A stretch of DNA of 43,968 bases from an uncultured Pelagibacteraceae bacterium (GTDB lineage: Bacteria > Pseudomonadota > Alphaproteobacteria > Pelagibacterales > Pelagibacteraceae): assembly GCA_902519375.1 (NCBI GenBank), contig CABYJS010000008.1, forward strand, positions 1 through 43,968, in the 5' to 3' direction. This document shows, in pieces, positions 1 to 8,074 of this stretch (position 1 is its first letter; the number at the start of each line of letters is the position of its first letter). The notes under the pieces are model-generated. The model had not been told where the DNA came from, ran no database searches, and saw only the letters and a program-made list of their open reading frames with translations. The position numbers were made by a program, and so were the translations under genes.

Positions 1-1139
1 TCAGAAGATATTACCTCTAAAAAAATTGGATAAACTGTACCAACCAACACTACAGAGAGAAAATACATCATGAACCAATTATTTACTAAAATTGACGTCT
101 CTTTACTCAACCAAAAAAAAGAGTTGTTTTTAGTTTCGTTTTTATGAAAAAAAAAGAAAACAAAAAGAGACAAAAATATTAAAGAAAATAAAAAAATCAA
201 AATATATAAACCTCTTTCAGGATCATTTGCGAAGGTATGTACTGAGTTTAATATTCCTGATCTTACTAAAAAAGTTCCACTCATACTTAAAGTAAAAGTT
301 GCAATAGATAATACTATTACCCAAGATGTTAAAACTAATCTTTTTTCCAGAACTAAAATACAATGTAAAAGAGTAGTCAGTGCTAACCATGGCATCAAGG
401 ACACATTTTCAACGGGATCCCAAAACCAAAATCCACCCCAACCTAATTCATAGTACGCCCAAATAGATCCTAATAAAATTCCTAAAGTTAAAAAAATCCA
501 AGAAATTAAAACCCAATCTTTTATGTGTTTAGCCCATTCTTTAGAAATAAAATTCAAAGATGTAGCAGCTAGAGCGGATGAAAAAATTATTGATGATCCA
601 ACATAACCTAAATATAAAATTGGGGGATGAATAGCTAGCGCTGGATCTTGAAGAATAGGATTTAATCCAAGTCCCTCATTTGGTGTTGGAAAAATATAAT
701 TAAATGGATTTGATGTCTTTATTAAAAAAATAAAAAAACCAATTATAATTATTTGTTGGAACATTAAAGTAAGAACCCTGTAATTATTTGGTTGTTTTTT
801 CGATTTGATTAAAAATAAGAATATGAATAATGTTAATACTAATAACCAAAGTAACAAACTTCCTTCATGATTTCCCCAAGTTCCAGAAATTTTGTAAAAC
901 AAAGGTTTTGTTGTATGTGAGTGGTTAAATACTGTTTCGTTACTAAAATCAGAATTTATAAATGATATGATTAATCCAATAAAACTCATTATTACGAAGA
1001 AAAGTTGTAAAAATGTGAATGATAAAATTTTATTATCAAAACTTATAGGATTTTTAAAATTTTTTATTGAAAAAAAAATAATAAATAAAGAACAACTAAG
1101 TCCGAGAATTAAAGAATATGATCCAATTAAACTAGCCAA
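1..1139 (-). CDS. ccmF: Cytochrome c heme lyase subunit CcmF (partial, N-terminal ~380 residues)
   Basis: CcmF is a multi-pass inner-membrane protein that, with CcmH, attaches heme delivered by CcmE to apocytochrome c. The frame is open from a TTG at 1137-1139 to the window edge, about 380 of some 650 residues. Visible family motifs are WGNHEGS (about residue 90), HPPILYLGY (about 170) and the heme-handling WWD-type block GWGGFWFWDPVENVSLMPWL (about 230-250). The near-edge sequence ends in the usual VGTVYPIF. The TTG start is chosen because it follows a GAGGAG Shine-Dalgarno placed inside the end of ccmE, and no ATG lies near the family N-terminus. It is the last visible gene of ccmC-D-E-F; the C-terminal half lies outside the window. 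Confidence 0.95.
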   Translation of the reverse strand, partial: MASLIGSYSLILGLSCSLFIIFFSIKNFKNPISFDNKILSFTFLQLFFVIMSFIGLIISFINSDFSNETVFNHSHTTKPLFYKISGTWGNHEGSLLLWLLVLTLFIFLFLIKSKKQPNNYRVLTLMFQQIIIIGFFIFLIKTSNPFNYIFPTPNEGLGLNPILQDPALAIHPPILYLGYVGSSIIFSSALAATSLNFISKEWAKHIKDWVLISWIFLTLGILLGSIWAYYELGWGGFWFWDPVENVSLMPWLALTTLLHCILVLEKRLVLTSWVIVLSIATFTLSMSGTFLVRSGILNSVHTFANDPERGLYILIFLFSLIFLSLFVFFFFHKNETKNNSFFWLSKETSILVNNWFMMYFLSVVLVGTVYPIFLEVISS

Positions 1140-1141
1140 AT

Positions 1142-1561
1142 TTATTTCTCCTCAATCGCTGCTTTCACTTCTGGGGGCATATAGTTTTCATCATGTTTAG
1201 CTAAAATCTTAGTAGCCAAGAAAAAGTTTTTATCTTTTAAAAATCCCTCTGCCACGACCCCTTTACCCTCCTCAAAAAGATTTGGGATCGCTCCAGAATA
1301 AATTACATTAATTTCATTTTTGAAGTCTGTGATAACAAATTTAAGCTCTTTAGCTTTAAGGGTTACAGAGTTATCTTTTACCATGCCTCCAACTCTTATC
1401 TTTTTTTTTAATATTTCTGGTAATGATTTTATCTCCGATGGTGACTGGAAGTAAATAACATTTTCCTCAAGAGATTTTAGAATAAGAAAAACAGAGAGTA
1501 CTAAAATAAGTAATATAGATAATATAAAAAAGAATCTTAATTTAACTTTACGACCATACAT
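1142..1561 (-). CDS. ccmE: Periplasmic heme chaperone CcmE
   Basis: CcmE carries heme covalently in the periplasm from CcmC to the CcmF/CcmH lyase. The 139-aa protein has a short basic N-terminus, one membrane anchor (about residues 9-29) and an OB-fold domain. The heme-binding signature HDENY lies at residues 123-127, where His123 is the expected covalent heme ligand and Tyr127 the axial one, followed by MPPE. The length is normal for the family. It ends 2 nt before the ccmF start codon, and the ccmF ribosome-binding site is inside its last codons, so the two are probably translationally coupled. Confidence 0.95.
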   Translation of the reverse strand: MYGRKVKLRFFFILSILLILVLSVFLILKSLEENVIYFQSPSEIKSLPEILKKKIRVGGMVKDNSVTLKAKELKFVITDFKNEINVIYSGAIPNLFEEGKGVVAEGFLKDKNFFLATKILAKHDENYMPPEVKAAIEEK

Positions 1562-1571
1562 GGCTTAAAAG

Positions 1572-1799
1572 TTAAATGCCTGATGGGTTAGATAAAATTT
1601 CTTTATTAATAGTTTGAGATTTTGCAAACGCTGCCTTTTCAGATTCTAGTGTTCCAAATTTAGCAATAAACTTTTTCTTTTCTCTAGTATATTGAATTTT
1701 TGTAATTGTATAAAGTGATGTAAAACTTAAACAAGTGAATATAAAAGCAGACCAAACATAAATTCCATATCCATCCATAAATAATATTTCATTAATCAT
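1572..1799 (-). CDS. ccmD: Heme exporter protein CcmD
   Basis: This is a 75-aa protein with one membrane helix (about residues 13-33). It starts with the typical CcmD pattern of a short N-terminus followed by MDGYGIYVWSAF, in which the YVW motif precedes the helix, and a charged cytoplasmic tail (YTREKKKF) follows. CcmD stabilises the CcmABC complex and helps release holo-CcmE. The assignment rests on this pattern and on its place between ccmC and ccmE, since the family is poorly conserved. The ATG overlaps the ccmC stop codon (ATGA). The tail of about 30 residues is a little longer than in many CcmD proteins. Confidence 0.85.
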   Translation of the reverse strand: MINEILFMDGYGIYVWSAFIFTCLSFTSLYTITKIQYTREKKKFIAKFGTLESEKAAFAKSQTINKEILSNPSGI

Positions 1800-2503
1800 A
1801 ATCTATCTAAACCTTTGTTTTTTATCTTTATCAGTTCTGTATTATATTTCATTAAAAAAATTAATAACGAAAATAGTGCAAATGCCGCAGTCATAATCAC
1901 TAATGGCAAAAGCATAGATGAATGAATTGATGACTTTGATAAAATATTTATAGAAGAAGATTGGTGCAAAGTATTCCACCAATCTACTGAATATTTTATT
2001 ATAGGGACATTAATAATTCCAAGAATTGTTATGATCGATGATATCTTAAATGCTTTTTCATCATCCTTATAAATTCTCCAAACTAATAGGTACATTATAT
2101 AAAATAGACTGAGAATTAACATTGAAGTAATTCTAGCATCCCAAGCCCACCATGTTCCCCAAGTCGGCTTTCCCCAAATTGAACCTGTGACAAGTGCTAT
2201 AATATTAAAGACAAGGCCAGATGCTGCTAAACTCTTTGAAATTAAAAAAAAATTTCTTATTTTAAAAATATATCCAATAACTGACAATAGAGTCATGGAT
2301 GAAAAAATTCCAAGTGTGATCCATGCTGCTGGAACATGTACATACATAATTCTTACGGAATGACTTTGTTTATAATCTTCTGGAGATAATATGAGAGCCT
2401 CGACAAGACCTATGGATAATACAATAACAAATAATATAAAAACATATTTGGGAGCCTTAGATGTTATTGAAAAAATTCTATTAGGCTGAAAGTATTTAAA
2501 CAT
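1796..2503 (-). CDS. ccmC: Heme exporter protein CcmC
   Basis: CcmC is a six-helix inner-membrane protein that presents heme to CcmE. The 235-aa sequence has the Trp-rich motif WGTWWAWDARITS at residues 115-127 and the two periplasmic heme-coordinating histidines expected in the family (His56 in YVHVP and His180 in NTLHQ). The length is normal. It is the first gene of the visible ccmC-D-E-F operon; ccmA and ccmB are not directly upstream, because hspQ and a 174-nt gap with a hairpin precede it, so they must lie elsewhere. Confidence 0.96.
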   Translation of the reverse strand: MFKYFQPNRIFSITSKAPKYVFILFVIVLSIGLVEALILSPEDYKQSHSVRIMYVHVPAAWITLGIFSSMTLLSVIGYIFKIRNFFLISKSLAASGLVFNIIALVTGSIWGKPTWGTWWAWDARITSMLILSLFYIMYLLVWRIYKDDEKAFKISSIITILGIINVPIIKYSVDWWNTLHQSSSINILSKSSIHSSMLLPLVIMTAAFALFSLLIFLMKYNTELIKIKNKGLDRL

Positions 2504-2548
2504 AAATAAATTTATCTTAATTTTTAGATCTTTTATTATGAAAAAATT

Positions 2549-2612
2549 TTCTGATCAAGAATGTAGAGGGAGATAATAACGAAGGGTAAATAATTAACAC
2601 TCTTGATCAGAA
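2549..2612 (-). other. Long hairpin between hspQ and ccmC (terminator-like or small RNA end)
   Basis: Two 16-nt arms, 2549-2564 and 2597-2612, form an inverted repeat with a 32-nt loop. On the minus strand every position pairs, one of them as G-U; on the plus strand that position is an A-C mismatch. The minus-strand 3' arm runs into AAATTTTTT, so the structure reads as a terminator in the hspQ direction. The loop on that strand contains CCCTTCG and CTCCCTCT, pyrimidine-rich stretches complementary to Shine-Dalgarno sequences. It may terminate hspQ, or be the 3' part of a small RNA in the 174-nt gap. I found no SRP or 6S signature. Confidence 0.55.
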
Positions 2613-2677
2613 TTAGATTAATTTAATAGATGGCTGTGTCGAAGATTTGAGCTAAATGTGTTAAAAAAATGATTTTC

Positions 2678-2998
2678 TTAGTTTGAAGGCTTAAAATAAC
2701 CCGATCCTTTTTTCCCAGAAAAAATCTCCTCAATAAGAGGGTGTTTTATTGGCTCATCAGAATCATCTATGAGCAAATTTTGTTCAGAAACGTAAGCTTC
2801 ATAGGTTATTTCATCATTTTCAGCTAAAAGATGATAAAAAGGCTGATCTTTTCTAGGCCTAACGTTTTTTGGGATAGATTGATACCATTCTTCAGAATTA
2901 TTAAATTCGAAATCTACATCATATATCACACCTCTAAATTCAAAGTGTTTGTGTCTAACAATATCTCCTATTGAAAATTTAGCTTTTTGAATTGGCAT
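2678..2998 (-). CDS. hspQ: Heat shock protein HspQ (YccV/hemimethylated-DNA-binding family)
   Basis: This 106-aa protein matches the HspQ/YccV family: KFSIGDIVRHKHFEFRGVIY at the start (residues 6-25), then WYQSIP, RPRKDQPFYHLL and YVSEQNL. In enterobacteria HspQ is a heat-inducible protein that acts as a specificity-enhancing factor for the Lon protease. The start is an ATG without a Shine-Dalgarno sequence. A sigma-32-like promoter (see 3006-3033) sits 7 nt upstream, which fits heat-shock control and a very short or absent leader. The C-terminal tail (GKKGSGYFKPSN) extends slightly beyond the core domain. Confidence 0.9.
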   Translation of the reverse strand: MPIQKAKFSIGDIVRHKHFEFRGVIYDVDFEFNNSEEWYQSIPKNVRPRKDQPFYHLLAENDEITYEAYVSEQNLLIDDSDEPIKHPLIEEIFSGKKGSGYFKPSN

Positions 2999-3005
2999 AG
3001 GTTTA

Positions 3006-3033
3006 GTATGGGTATTTAAAAATAAAAATCAAT
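3006..3033 (-). promoter_or_regulatory. Putative heat-shock (sigma-32-like) promoter of hspQ
   Basis: On the minus strand, ATTGATT (3027-3033), a 13-nt spacer and ACCCATAC (3006-3013) resemble CTTGAAA-N13-CCCCATnT: TTGA is kept in the -35 and CCCAT in the -10. The -10 box ends 7 nt before the hspQ ATG, the same distance as at hslV. The match is moderate and the region is AT-rich, so the call leans on gene identity and on the parallel with hslV. Confidence 0.5.
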
Positions 3034-3085
3034 AAGAAAAAATATAAAGTTTTTACGAAAAAATTTTTATGTTAATATCTTTGAA

Positions 3086-3637
3086 GTGAATAAATCTTTT
3101 TTAAAGTTTCTTACTGATTTTGGGCCATTAATAATTTTTTTTTACTACTATTACGATAGTGGTAAAGATTTAAAAATTGCCATTCCACCATTTATAGTTG
3201 CGACAATTATAGCATTAGCTGTGATGTGGTTTATCGAAAGAACAATTCCCAAAGTCCCTTTAATAAGTGGAATTTTAATTACATTTTTTGGAGGCCTAAC
3301 AATTTATTTTGATAATCCAGTATTCATTTATATCAAACCGACAATAATTAATATTTTATTTGGTCTTGCTTTGATTTTTGGAAAATATTTTACAAATGAA
3401 CCTGTGTTAAAAAAGTTGATGGGAAAATCTGTTTCTCTGACTAACGAGGGTTGGGAACTTTTAAATAAAAGATGGGTGTATTTCTTTTTTGGACTAGCTA
3501 TTTTAAATGAACTTGTTTGGAGAACACAATCTGAAGAATTTTGGGTAAATTTTAAAGTTTGGGGATTGTTGCCTATAACTTTTATTTTTACAGCTTTCCA
3601 AATTGGGCTAATTAATAAATATAAAGTAAATGAATAA
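3086..3637 (+). CDS. yciB: Intracellular septation protein A family (YciB/IspZ)
   Basis: This 183-aa integral membrane protein has about five helices. It matches the YciB/IspZ family: FLTDFGPLIIFFYYYY at the N-terminus, then MGKSVSLTNEGWELLNKRW and LNELVWRTQSEEFWVNFKVWG in the C-terminal half. Family members are inner-membrane proteins linked to cell division and envelope synthesis; the biochemical activity is unknown. The start is GTG; an ATG further upstream is out of frame and stops quickly. Its last 8 nt overlap the downstream DUF2794 gene, an arrangement that suggests co-translation. Confidence 0.93.
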   Translation: MNKSFLKFLTDFGPLIIFFYYYYDSGKDLKIAIPPFIVATIIALAVMWFIERTIPKVPLISGILITFFGGLTIYFDNPVFIYIKPTIINILFGLALIFGKYFTNEPVLKKLMGKSVSLTNEGWELLNKRWVYFFFGLAILNELVWRTQSEEFWVNFKVWGLLPITFIFTAFQIGLINKYKVNE

Positions 3638-3977
3638 TAATTTAAGATTAATAATAAACAATACTAGTGATAAAAATTTTAATGATAAAAATTTTTTTGA
3701 AAAAAAAGAACTTAAAATTATATTAGATTTGTACGCCAAAATGGTTTCTGAAGGTTCTTGGAAAGACTACGGTCTTAATATCTCAACAAAACAAATAGGT
3801 TTTAGTGTTTTTAAAAATTCTACTGAAAATGCTCTCTACAAGATATGTAAAAACTTTAATCCGAAAAATAAAAATCTAAGATATTTAATAACTGATACCA
3901 ACGGTAAAATACTTAAAAATTCTTTTGATTTAAGTTTACTTTTGAAAAATACTAACTGGAAAAAGCTTCAAAAATAA
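3630..3977 (+). CDS. DUF2794 family protein
   Basis: This 115-aa soluble protein matches the alphaproteobacterial DUF2794 family: KKELKIILDLYAKMVSEG (about residues 25-42), WKDYGL, FSVFKNSTENALYKI and a closing ITDTNGKILKNSFDL. The function is unknown. It overlaps the yciB end by 8 nt and converges with the BI-1 gene 2 nt downstream. The N-terminal segment has a short imperfect duplication (DKNFNDKNF) produced by a low-complexity AT-rich repeat, which is probably not functional. Confidence 0.85.
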   Translation: MNNNLRLIINNTSDKNFNDKNFFEKKELKIILDLYAKMVSEGSWKDYGLNISTKQIGFSVFKNSTENALYKICKNFNPKNKNLRYLITDTNGKILKNSFDLSLLLKNTNWKKLQK

Positions 3978-3979
3978 AA

Positions 3980-4741
3980 TTATCTTCTTTGACCAAAAAG
4001 TCTTAGGAGCATGATAAACAAATTAATGAAATCTAAATAAAGAGTTAAAGCTCCCATCACAGCTTTTTTTCCAATAACTTCACCTGAATCACTTGAAGTG
4101 TACATGTTCTTAATCTTTTGAGTATCATAAGCTGTAAGCCCAACAAAAATTAATACCCCTAGAATTGAAATAACAAAATACATCATGGATGATTTCAAAA
4201 AAATGTTAACTAGTGAAGCAATAATAATTCCAATTAGTCCCATCATTAAAAAAGATCCTAGTTTTGTTAAATCTCTTTTAGTAGTGTAACCATAAATACT
4301 CATTGCACCAAAAGTTGCTGAACAAATAAAGAAAACTCTTGTTACACTCATCCCAGTGTAAATTAATAGAATTGATGACAATGATAGACCCATTAATGCT
4401 GCAAAAACCCAAAAAGTTGTCTGAGCTTTTGATGCGCTCATTTTATTGATCCCAAAACTCATATAAAAAACAATCCCTAAAGGTGCTAACATTACTAACC
4501 ATTTGAGTCCTGACATATAAATTGCATTTCCTATTGAGGTTAAACCAACTATAGATCCTGACTGATCTGTAACTACTGACATTTTAAATGTTATTAAAGC
4601 AACAATTCCAGTTAACAATATACCTGTTGCCATATAGTTATAAACTTTGAGCATATATGCTCTTAAGCCTTCATCGGTTGCTACTGTTGTTTGTTGAGCG
4701 GCTTTAGCTCTTCCTAAGATTCCTTTTTTATTAAATTCCAT
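3980..4741 (-). CDS. Bax inhibitor-1 (BI-1)/YccA family inner membrane protein
   Basis: This is a 253-aa protein with about seven membrane helices after a cytoplasmic N-terminus of about 25 residues. Family marks are the C-terminal GLTAYDTQKIKNMY (the conserved Asp/Tyr of the calcium-leak channel fold) and ALTLYLDFINLFIMLLRLFG at the end. Bacterial relatives (YccA, YbhL) interact with or are substrates of the FtsH/HflKC protease system, and the family is linked to ion leak. It is a single gene on the minus strand, divergent from the aldo/keto reductase. Its upstream region carries a CTTGAA-type promoter candidate. Confidence 0.93.
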   Translation of the reverse strand: MEFNKKGILGRAKAAQQTTVATDEGLRAYMLKVYNYMATGILLTGIVALITFKMSVVTDQSGSIVGLTSIGNAIYMSGLKWLVMLAPLGIVFYMSFGINKMSASKAQTTFWVFAALMGLSLSSILLIYTGMSVTRVFFICSATFGAMSIYGYTTKRDLTKLGSFLMMGLIGIIIASLVNIFLKSSMMYFVISILGVLIFVGLTAYDTQKIKNMYTSSDSGEVIGKKAVMGALTLYLDFINLFIMLLRLFGQRR

Positions 4742-4751
4742 AATGAAAGAT

Positions 4752-4779
4752 ATATATAGTCTTTTACTAATTATTCAAG
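4752..4779 (-). promoter_or_regulatory. Putative promoter of the BI-1 gene
   Basis: On the minus strand, CTTGAAT (4773-4779), a 13-nt spacer and CTATATAT (4752-4759) lie 10 nt before the ATG. The -35 half matches the sigma-32 element well, but the -10 half lacks CCCAT. Read as a housekeeping promoter it is TTGAAT-N16-TATATA. Which sigma factor uses it cannot be settled from sequence alone. Confidence 0.45.
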
Positions 4780-4823
4780 ATGCCTTAAAAGATCAATAAT
4801 AAACTAATACTTAAAAAACCTTA

Positions 4824-5864
4824 ATGAATTACAAAAAATTAGGTAATACTAACCTTGATGTCAGTACAATTTGTCTCGGCACCATGACTTGGGGAGAACA
4901 GAACACTCAAGAAGAAGGTTTTGAGCAAATGGATTATGCAATAGATCAAGGAGTGAATTTTTGGGATACGGCAGAGATTTATTCTATTCCGATGCGGGAG
5001 GAAACTTATGGAGAAACTGAACGAATAATTGGAAATTGGTTTGAGAAAACAAACAAAAGAAATAAAATAGTATTGGCTACTAAGGTTTGTGGAAATACTT
5101 CAAACAAATATATTAGAGGTGGTGGATATAATTTTGGAAAAAAAAAGATTGCTCAAGCACTGGATGAAAGTTTAAAAAGACTAAAAACAGATTATATTGA
5201 TTTATACCAACTTCATTGGCCGGAAAGAACTACAAATTTTTTTGGAAAACACGGTTATGAACATAATGATGAAGATAACAACTGGACACCTTTTGAAGAA
5301 ATTTTAGAAAGTTTAAAAAAGTTTGTTGATGAAGGTAAAATTAGATATGTGGGTTTATCTAATGAAACTGCCTGGGGTCTAGCTAAATTTCTTGAACTCT
5401 CAAAATTAAAAGATCTTCCCAAAATGATGTCTGTTCAAAATCCATATAACTTACTTAATAGGACTTATGAAGTTGGGCTAGCAGAGATATCAATAAGAGA
5501 AAAAAGTGGATTGTTGGCTTATTCGCCGCTAGCATTTGGATATCTCACTGGCAAATATAGGAATAATATTCTTCCAAAGAAATCTAGAATGGATCTGTTC
5601 AAAGATTTTACAAGATATAAAAATGAAAATGGTCAAACAGCCATTGAAGAATATTACAAAATATCAAAAAAATATAATATTGATTTTACACAAATGTCCT
5701 TAAAATTTTGTGAAATTCAACCTTTTATGACGAGTGTAATCATTGGTGCGACTACAATGGAACAGTTGAAAACAAATATAGAAAGTGTAAATGTAACTTT
5801 ATCAGATGAAATTATTAATGAGATTAACAAAATTCAGAAAAAATATCCAAATCCATGCCCTTAA
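4824..5864 (+). CDS. Aldo/keto reductase (Tas-like)
   Basis: This 346-aa TIM-barrel NADPH-dependent oxidoreductase has the full catalytic tetrad: Asp and Tyr in FWDTAEIYSIP, Lys in VLATKVCG and His in YQLHWPER. The sequence around the tetrad and the long loop with HWPERTTNFFGKHGY resemble the Tas subgroup of AKRs. The C-terminal cofactor region SVIIGATTMEQLKTNIESV is also typical. The physiological substrate cannot be read from the sequence. Its last 10 nt overlap the IalB-like gene, so the two are probably co-transcribed. Confidence 0.92.
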   Translation: MNYKKLGNTNLDVSTICLGTMTWGEQNTQEEGFEQMDYAIDQGVNFWDTAEIYSIPMREETYGETERIIGNWFEKTNKRNKIVLATKVCGNTSNKYIRGGGYNFGKKKIAQALDESLKRLKTDYIDLYQLHWPERTTNFFGKHGYEHNDEDNNWTPFEEILESLKKFVDEGKIRYVGLSNETAWGLAKFLELSKLKDLPKMMSVQNPYNLLNRTYEVGLAEISIREKSGLLAYSPLAFGYLTGKYRNNILPKKSRMDLFKDFTRYKNENGQTAIEEYYKISKKYNIDFTQMSLKFCEIQPFMTSVIIGATTMEQLKTNIESVNVTLSDEIINEINKIQKKYPNPCP

Positions 5865-6367
5865 TTAAAAAAATTTTATTTCTATCGATTACTATTTTTG
5901 CTTTATCAGGATCAAAATTATTTGCTGAAGATTTAAAAAAAGTTGGAAAATTTAAGGACTGGGAGGTAATGGTAATTGCTGAAACATCCGGCAAAGTATG
6001 TTTTGCTCAATCAATTCCTGTTTTACAAGCACCAAAAATAAACAAAAGAGATGCAAGATTATTTATAACATTTAGACCAAACGAAAAAATTTCTAATGAA
6101 ATAAGTACTACAGCAGGTTATGAATTTAATAAGAACAACTCTGTTTTAGCAACCTCAGGAAATAATAAATTTAAATTCGATATTAAACAACAAGGTTTTG
6201 CTTGGATGACTAGTAAAAAAAAAGAAAATATAATGGTTAAGGTAATGAAAAAAGGATCCAGAATAATGGTTGCAGGATATAACGAAAAAGGATCACAAAC
6301 TATAGATCATTATTCGTTATTAGGATTCACTAAAGCATATAATACTGCCAAAAAAGCCTGCAGCTAA
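5855..6367 (+). CDS. Exported IalB-like (invasion-associated locus B) family protein
   Basis: This 170-aa protein has a signal peptide (about residues 1-24, cleavage near LFAED). The mature part starts with the IalB pattern of FKDWEVMV followed by a Cys (KVCFAQS), and ends with GFTKAYNTAKKACS. The two cysteines probably form a disulfide. Despite the family name, such proteins are common in free-living alphaproteobacteria as periplasmic proteins of unknown role. It overlaps the AKR gene upstream and lies 3 nt before argG, so it is part of a tight three-gene run. Confidence 0.75.
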   Translation: MPLIKKILFLSITIFALSGSKLFAEDLKKVGKFKDWEVMVIAETSGKVCFAQSIPVLQAPKINKRDARLFITFRPNEKISNEISTTAGYEFNKNNSVLATSGNNKFKFDIKQQGFAWMTSKKKENIMVKVMKKGSRIMVAGYNEKGSQTIDHYSLLGFTKAYNTAKKACS

Positions 6368-6370
6368 TAA

Positions 6371-7558
6371 ATGAAATTAAAAAAAAGAATCGTGCTCGCT
6401 TATTCTGGTGGCTTGGATACTTCCATAATTCTTAAATGGCTTCAAGAAAACTATAATGCCGAAATAATTTGTTATACAGCTGATATAGGTCAAGAAATTA
6501 ATAAAAAAAAAATAATTACTAATGCTAAAAAATTGGGAGTAAAAAGTATAATTATTAAAGATCTTAAAAATATATTCGTAAAAGATTATGTTTTTCCTAT
6601 GCTCAGAGGTCACGCAATTTATGAGGGTGTTTATTTATTGGGCACCTCTATAGCAAGACCATTGATTGCAAAAGATCAAATTAGAATTGCTAAAAAATAC
6701 AAAGCTTACGCAGTCTCTCATGGATCAACTGGAAAAGGTAACGATCAAATTAGATTTGAACTTGGTTATCATTTCTTTGGACCAAAAATAAAGATAATTG
6801 CACCGTGGAGAATTTGGAAATTAAACTCTAGATCAGACTTAATTAAATACGCAAAAGAACATAAGATAGCTATTCCTAAAGATAAAAAAGGTGCTCCCCC
6901 TTTTTCAGTTGACGATAATCTGTTTCATACTTCAACTGAGGGCAAGGTCCTAGAAAATCCTAAAAATTCTGCACCAGAAATTGTCTTTCAAAGAACAGTT
7001 TCGCCAGAAAAAGCTCCTCGTAAAGCATCTTTTGTAACTATAAGATTCAAAAATGGAGACCCCTTTGAAGTAAATGGAAAAAAATTAGGTCCTGCTAAAT
7101 TACTTGAAAAATTAAATCAACTTGCAGGTAAAAATGGAATTGGAAGAGTAGACTTAGTAGAAAATAGATTTTTAGGAATTAAGTCAAGAGGAGTATATGA
7201 AACTCCAGGAGGAACATTACTAATTAAAGCCCACAGAGCAATTGAGTCTGTCACTTTAGATAAAGAGACTATGCACAAAAAAGATAATATAATGTCTAGA
7301 TATGCTGAATTAATCTATAATGGTTATTGGTATTCAAAAGAAAGATTTAATCTTCAAAAAATTGTAGATCTTAAGAGAAATAAAGTTAATGGGAGCGTTA
7401 AACTAAAACTTTATAAAGGGAATGTAATTATAGTATCAAGAATGACAAGTGGTAAAGCTTATTCAATGAAAAAGGTTTCATTCGAAGAAAACAAATCATT
7501 TAATAAAAAAAATGTTGAGAAATTTATAAATTTTCATAAGAAAAAACTGCGTTCTTAA
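6371..7558 (+). CDS. argG: Argininosuccinate synthase
   Basis: ArgG joins citrulline and aspartate using ATP in the penultimate step of arginine synthesis. The 395-aa length is standard. The ATP-pyrophosphatase P-loop AYSGGLDTSI is at residues 10-19, SHGSTGKGNDQIRFE lies near 117-131, and ENRFLGIKSRGVYETPGG around 270. The gene starts with ATG 3 nt after the IalB-like gene stop. The region has no unusual substitutions. It is followed by a 57-nt gap that probably carries a promoter for the next membrane-protein pair. Confidence 0.98.
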   Translation: MKLKKRIVLAYSGGLDTSIILKWLQENYNAEIICYTADIGQEINKKKIITNAKKLGVKSIIIKDLKNIFVKDYVFPMLRGHAIYEGVYLLGTSIARPLIAKDQIRIAKKYKAYAVSHGSTGKGNDQIRFELGYHFFGPKIKIIAPWRIWKLNSRSDLIKYAKEHKIAIPKDKKGAPPFSVDDNLFHTSTEGKVLENPKNSAPEIVFQRTVSPEKAPRKASFVTIRFKNGDPFEVNGKKLGPAKLLEKLNQLAGKNGIGRVDLVENRFLGIKSRGVYETPGGTLLIKAHRAIESVTLDKETMHKKDNIMSRYAELIYNGYWYSKERFNLQKIVDLKRNKVNGSVKLKLYKGNVIIVSRMTSGKAYSMKKVSFEENKSFNKKNVEKFINFHKKKLRS

Positions 7559-7615
7559 TAAACATAAGGTCAATTTAACATTTGTTTAATTTGCTAGAAA
7601 CTATATCTTAGAAAC

Positions 7616-8074
7616 ATGGAATCGTTTAAAAATTGGATGAAAGATGCTGCAAACATTTTGTTTGATGATAGTAAAAATGATTTAAGAGCTCTTCCTAAAA
7701 CAGTTAGATTACAAATACTTTTAGTCTTAAGTTTTATTTGGACTACTGTTTTTAGTTTATATGTGTTTTCATATACTACTTTTGCATTTGGTTGGGCGGG
7801 ACTCTTCGTTGCACACATTGGATTGATATTTGCTGTGTACACAACATTTAAACATTTCCATAGAGCTGAGGAAAGTTCAGCTAGTGTCTTCAAAACTAAG
7901 AATTTTGACCCATTTAAAATTATGGTTATTGTTTTTGTAATTGTATTTATTTTTGTTTTCTCAAAGGGTATTGAGGTATTAACTAGCCCTAACCCTTATT
8001 CTTATTCAATTCCCTACGATGGTTCTTCAAAATCAGTGTTTGAAAAATGGCTACCATTTAGTAAAGATAAGTAA
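7616..8074 (+). CDS. Small membrane protein of unknown function (three predicted helices)
   Basis: I do not recognise this 152-aa protein. It has an amphipathic N-terminal part of about 35 residues (ESFKNWMKDAANILFDDSKN), two helices forming a hairpin (about residues 36-80), a charged link (FHRAEESS) and a third helix (about 100-120). A polar C-terminus with PNPYSYSIPYDGSSK is probably exposed on the periplasmic side. Its stop overlaps the start of the PsiE-family gene by 1 nt (TAATG), so they are translationally coupled and may act together in the membrane. Confidence 0.7.
   Translation: MESFKNWMKDAANILFDDSKNDLRALPKTVRLQILLVLSFIWTTVFSLYVFSYTTFAFGWAGLFVAHIGLIFAVYTTFKHFHRAEESSASVFKTKNFDPFKIMVIVFVIVFIFVFSKGIEVLTSPNPYSYSIPYDGSSKSVFEKWLPFSKDK

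Noticed and set aside
967-1200. Plus-strand 77-codon frame over ccmF/ccmE
   Set aside because: It is antisense to ccmF and ccmE, whose frames carry strong family motifs.
2504-2677. Possible SRP RNA, 6S RNA or riboswitch in the hspQ-ccmC gap
   Set aside because: No SRP GGAAGC-type core, no 6S open-bubble layout and no riboswitch core seen; only the hairpin is supported.
3660-3700. Short tandem repeat GATAAAAATTTTAAT-like in the DUF2794 gene
   Set aside because: Low-complexity AT-rich slippage that only duplicates a few residues; no sign of function.
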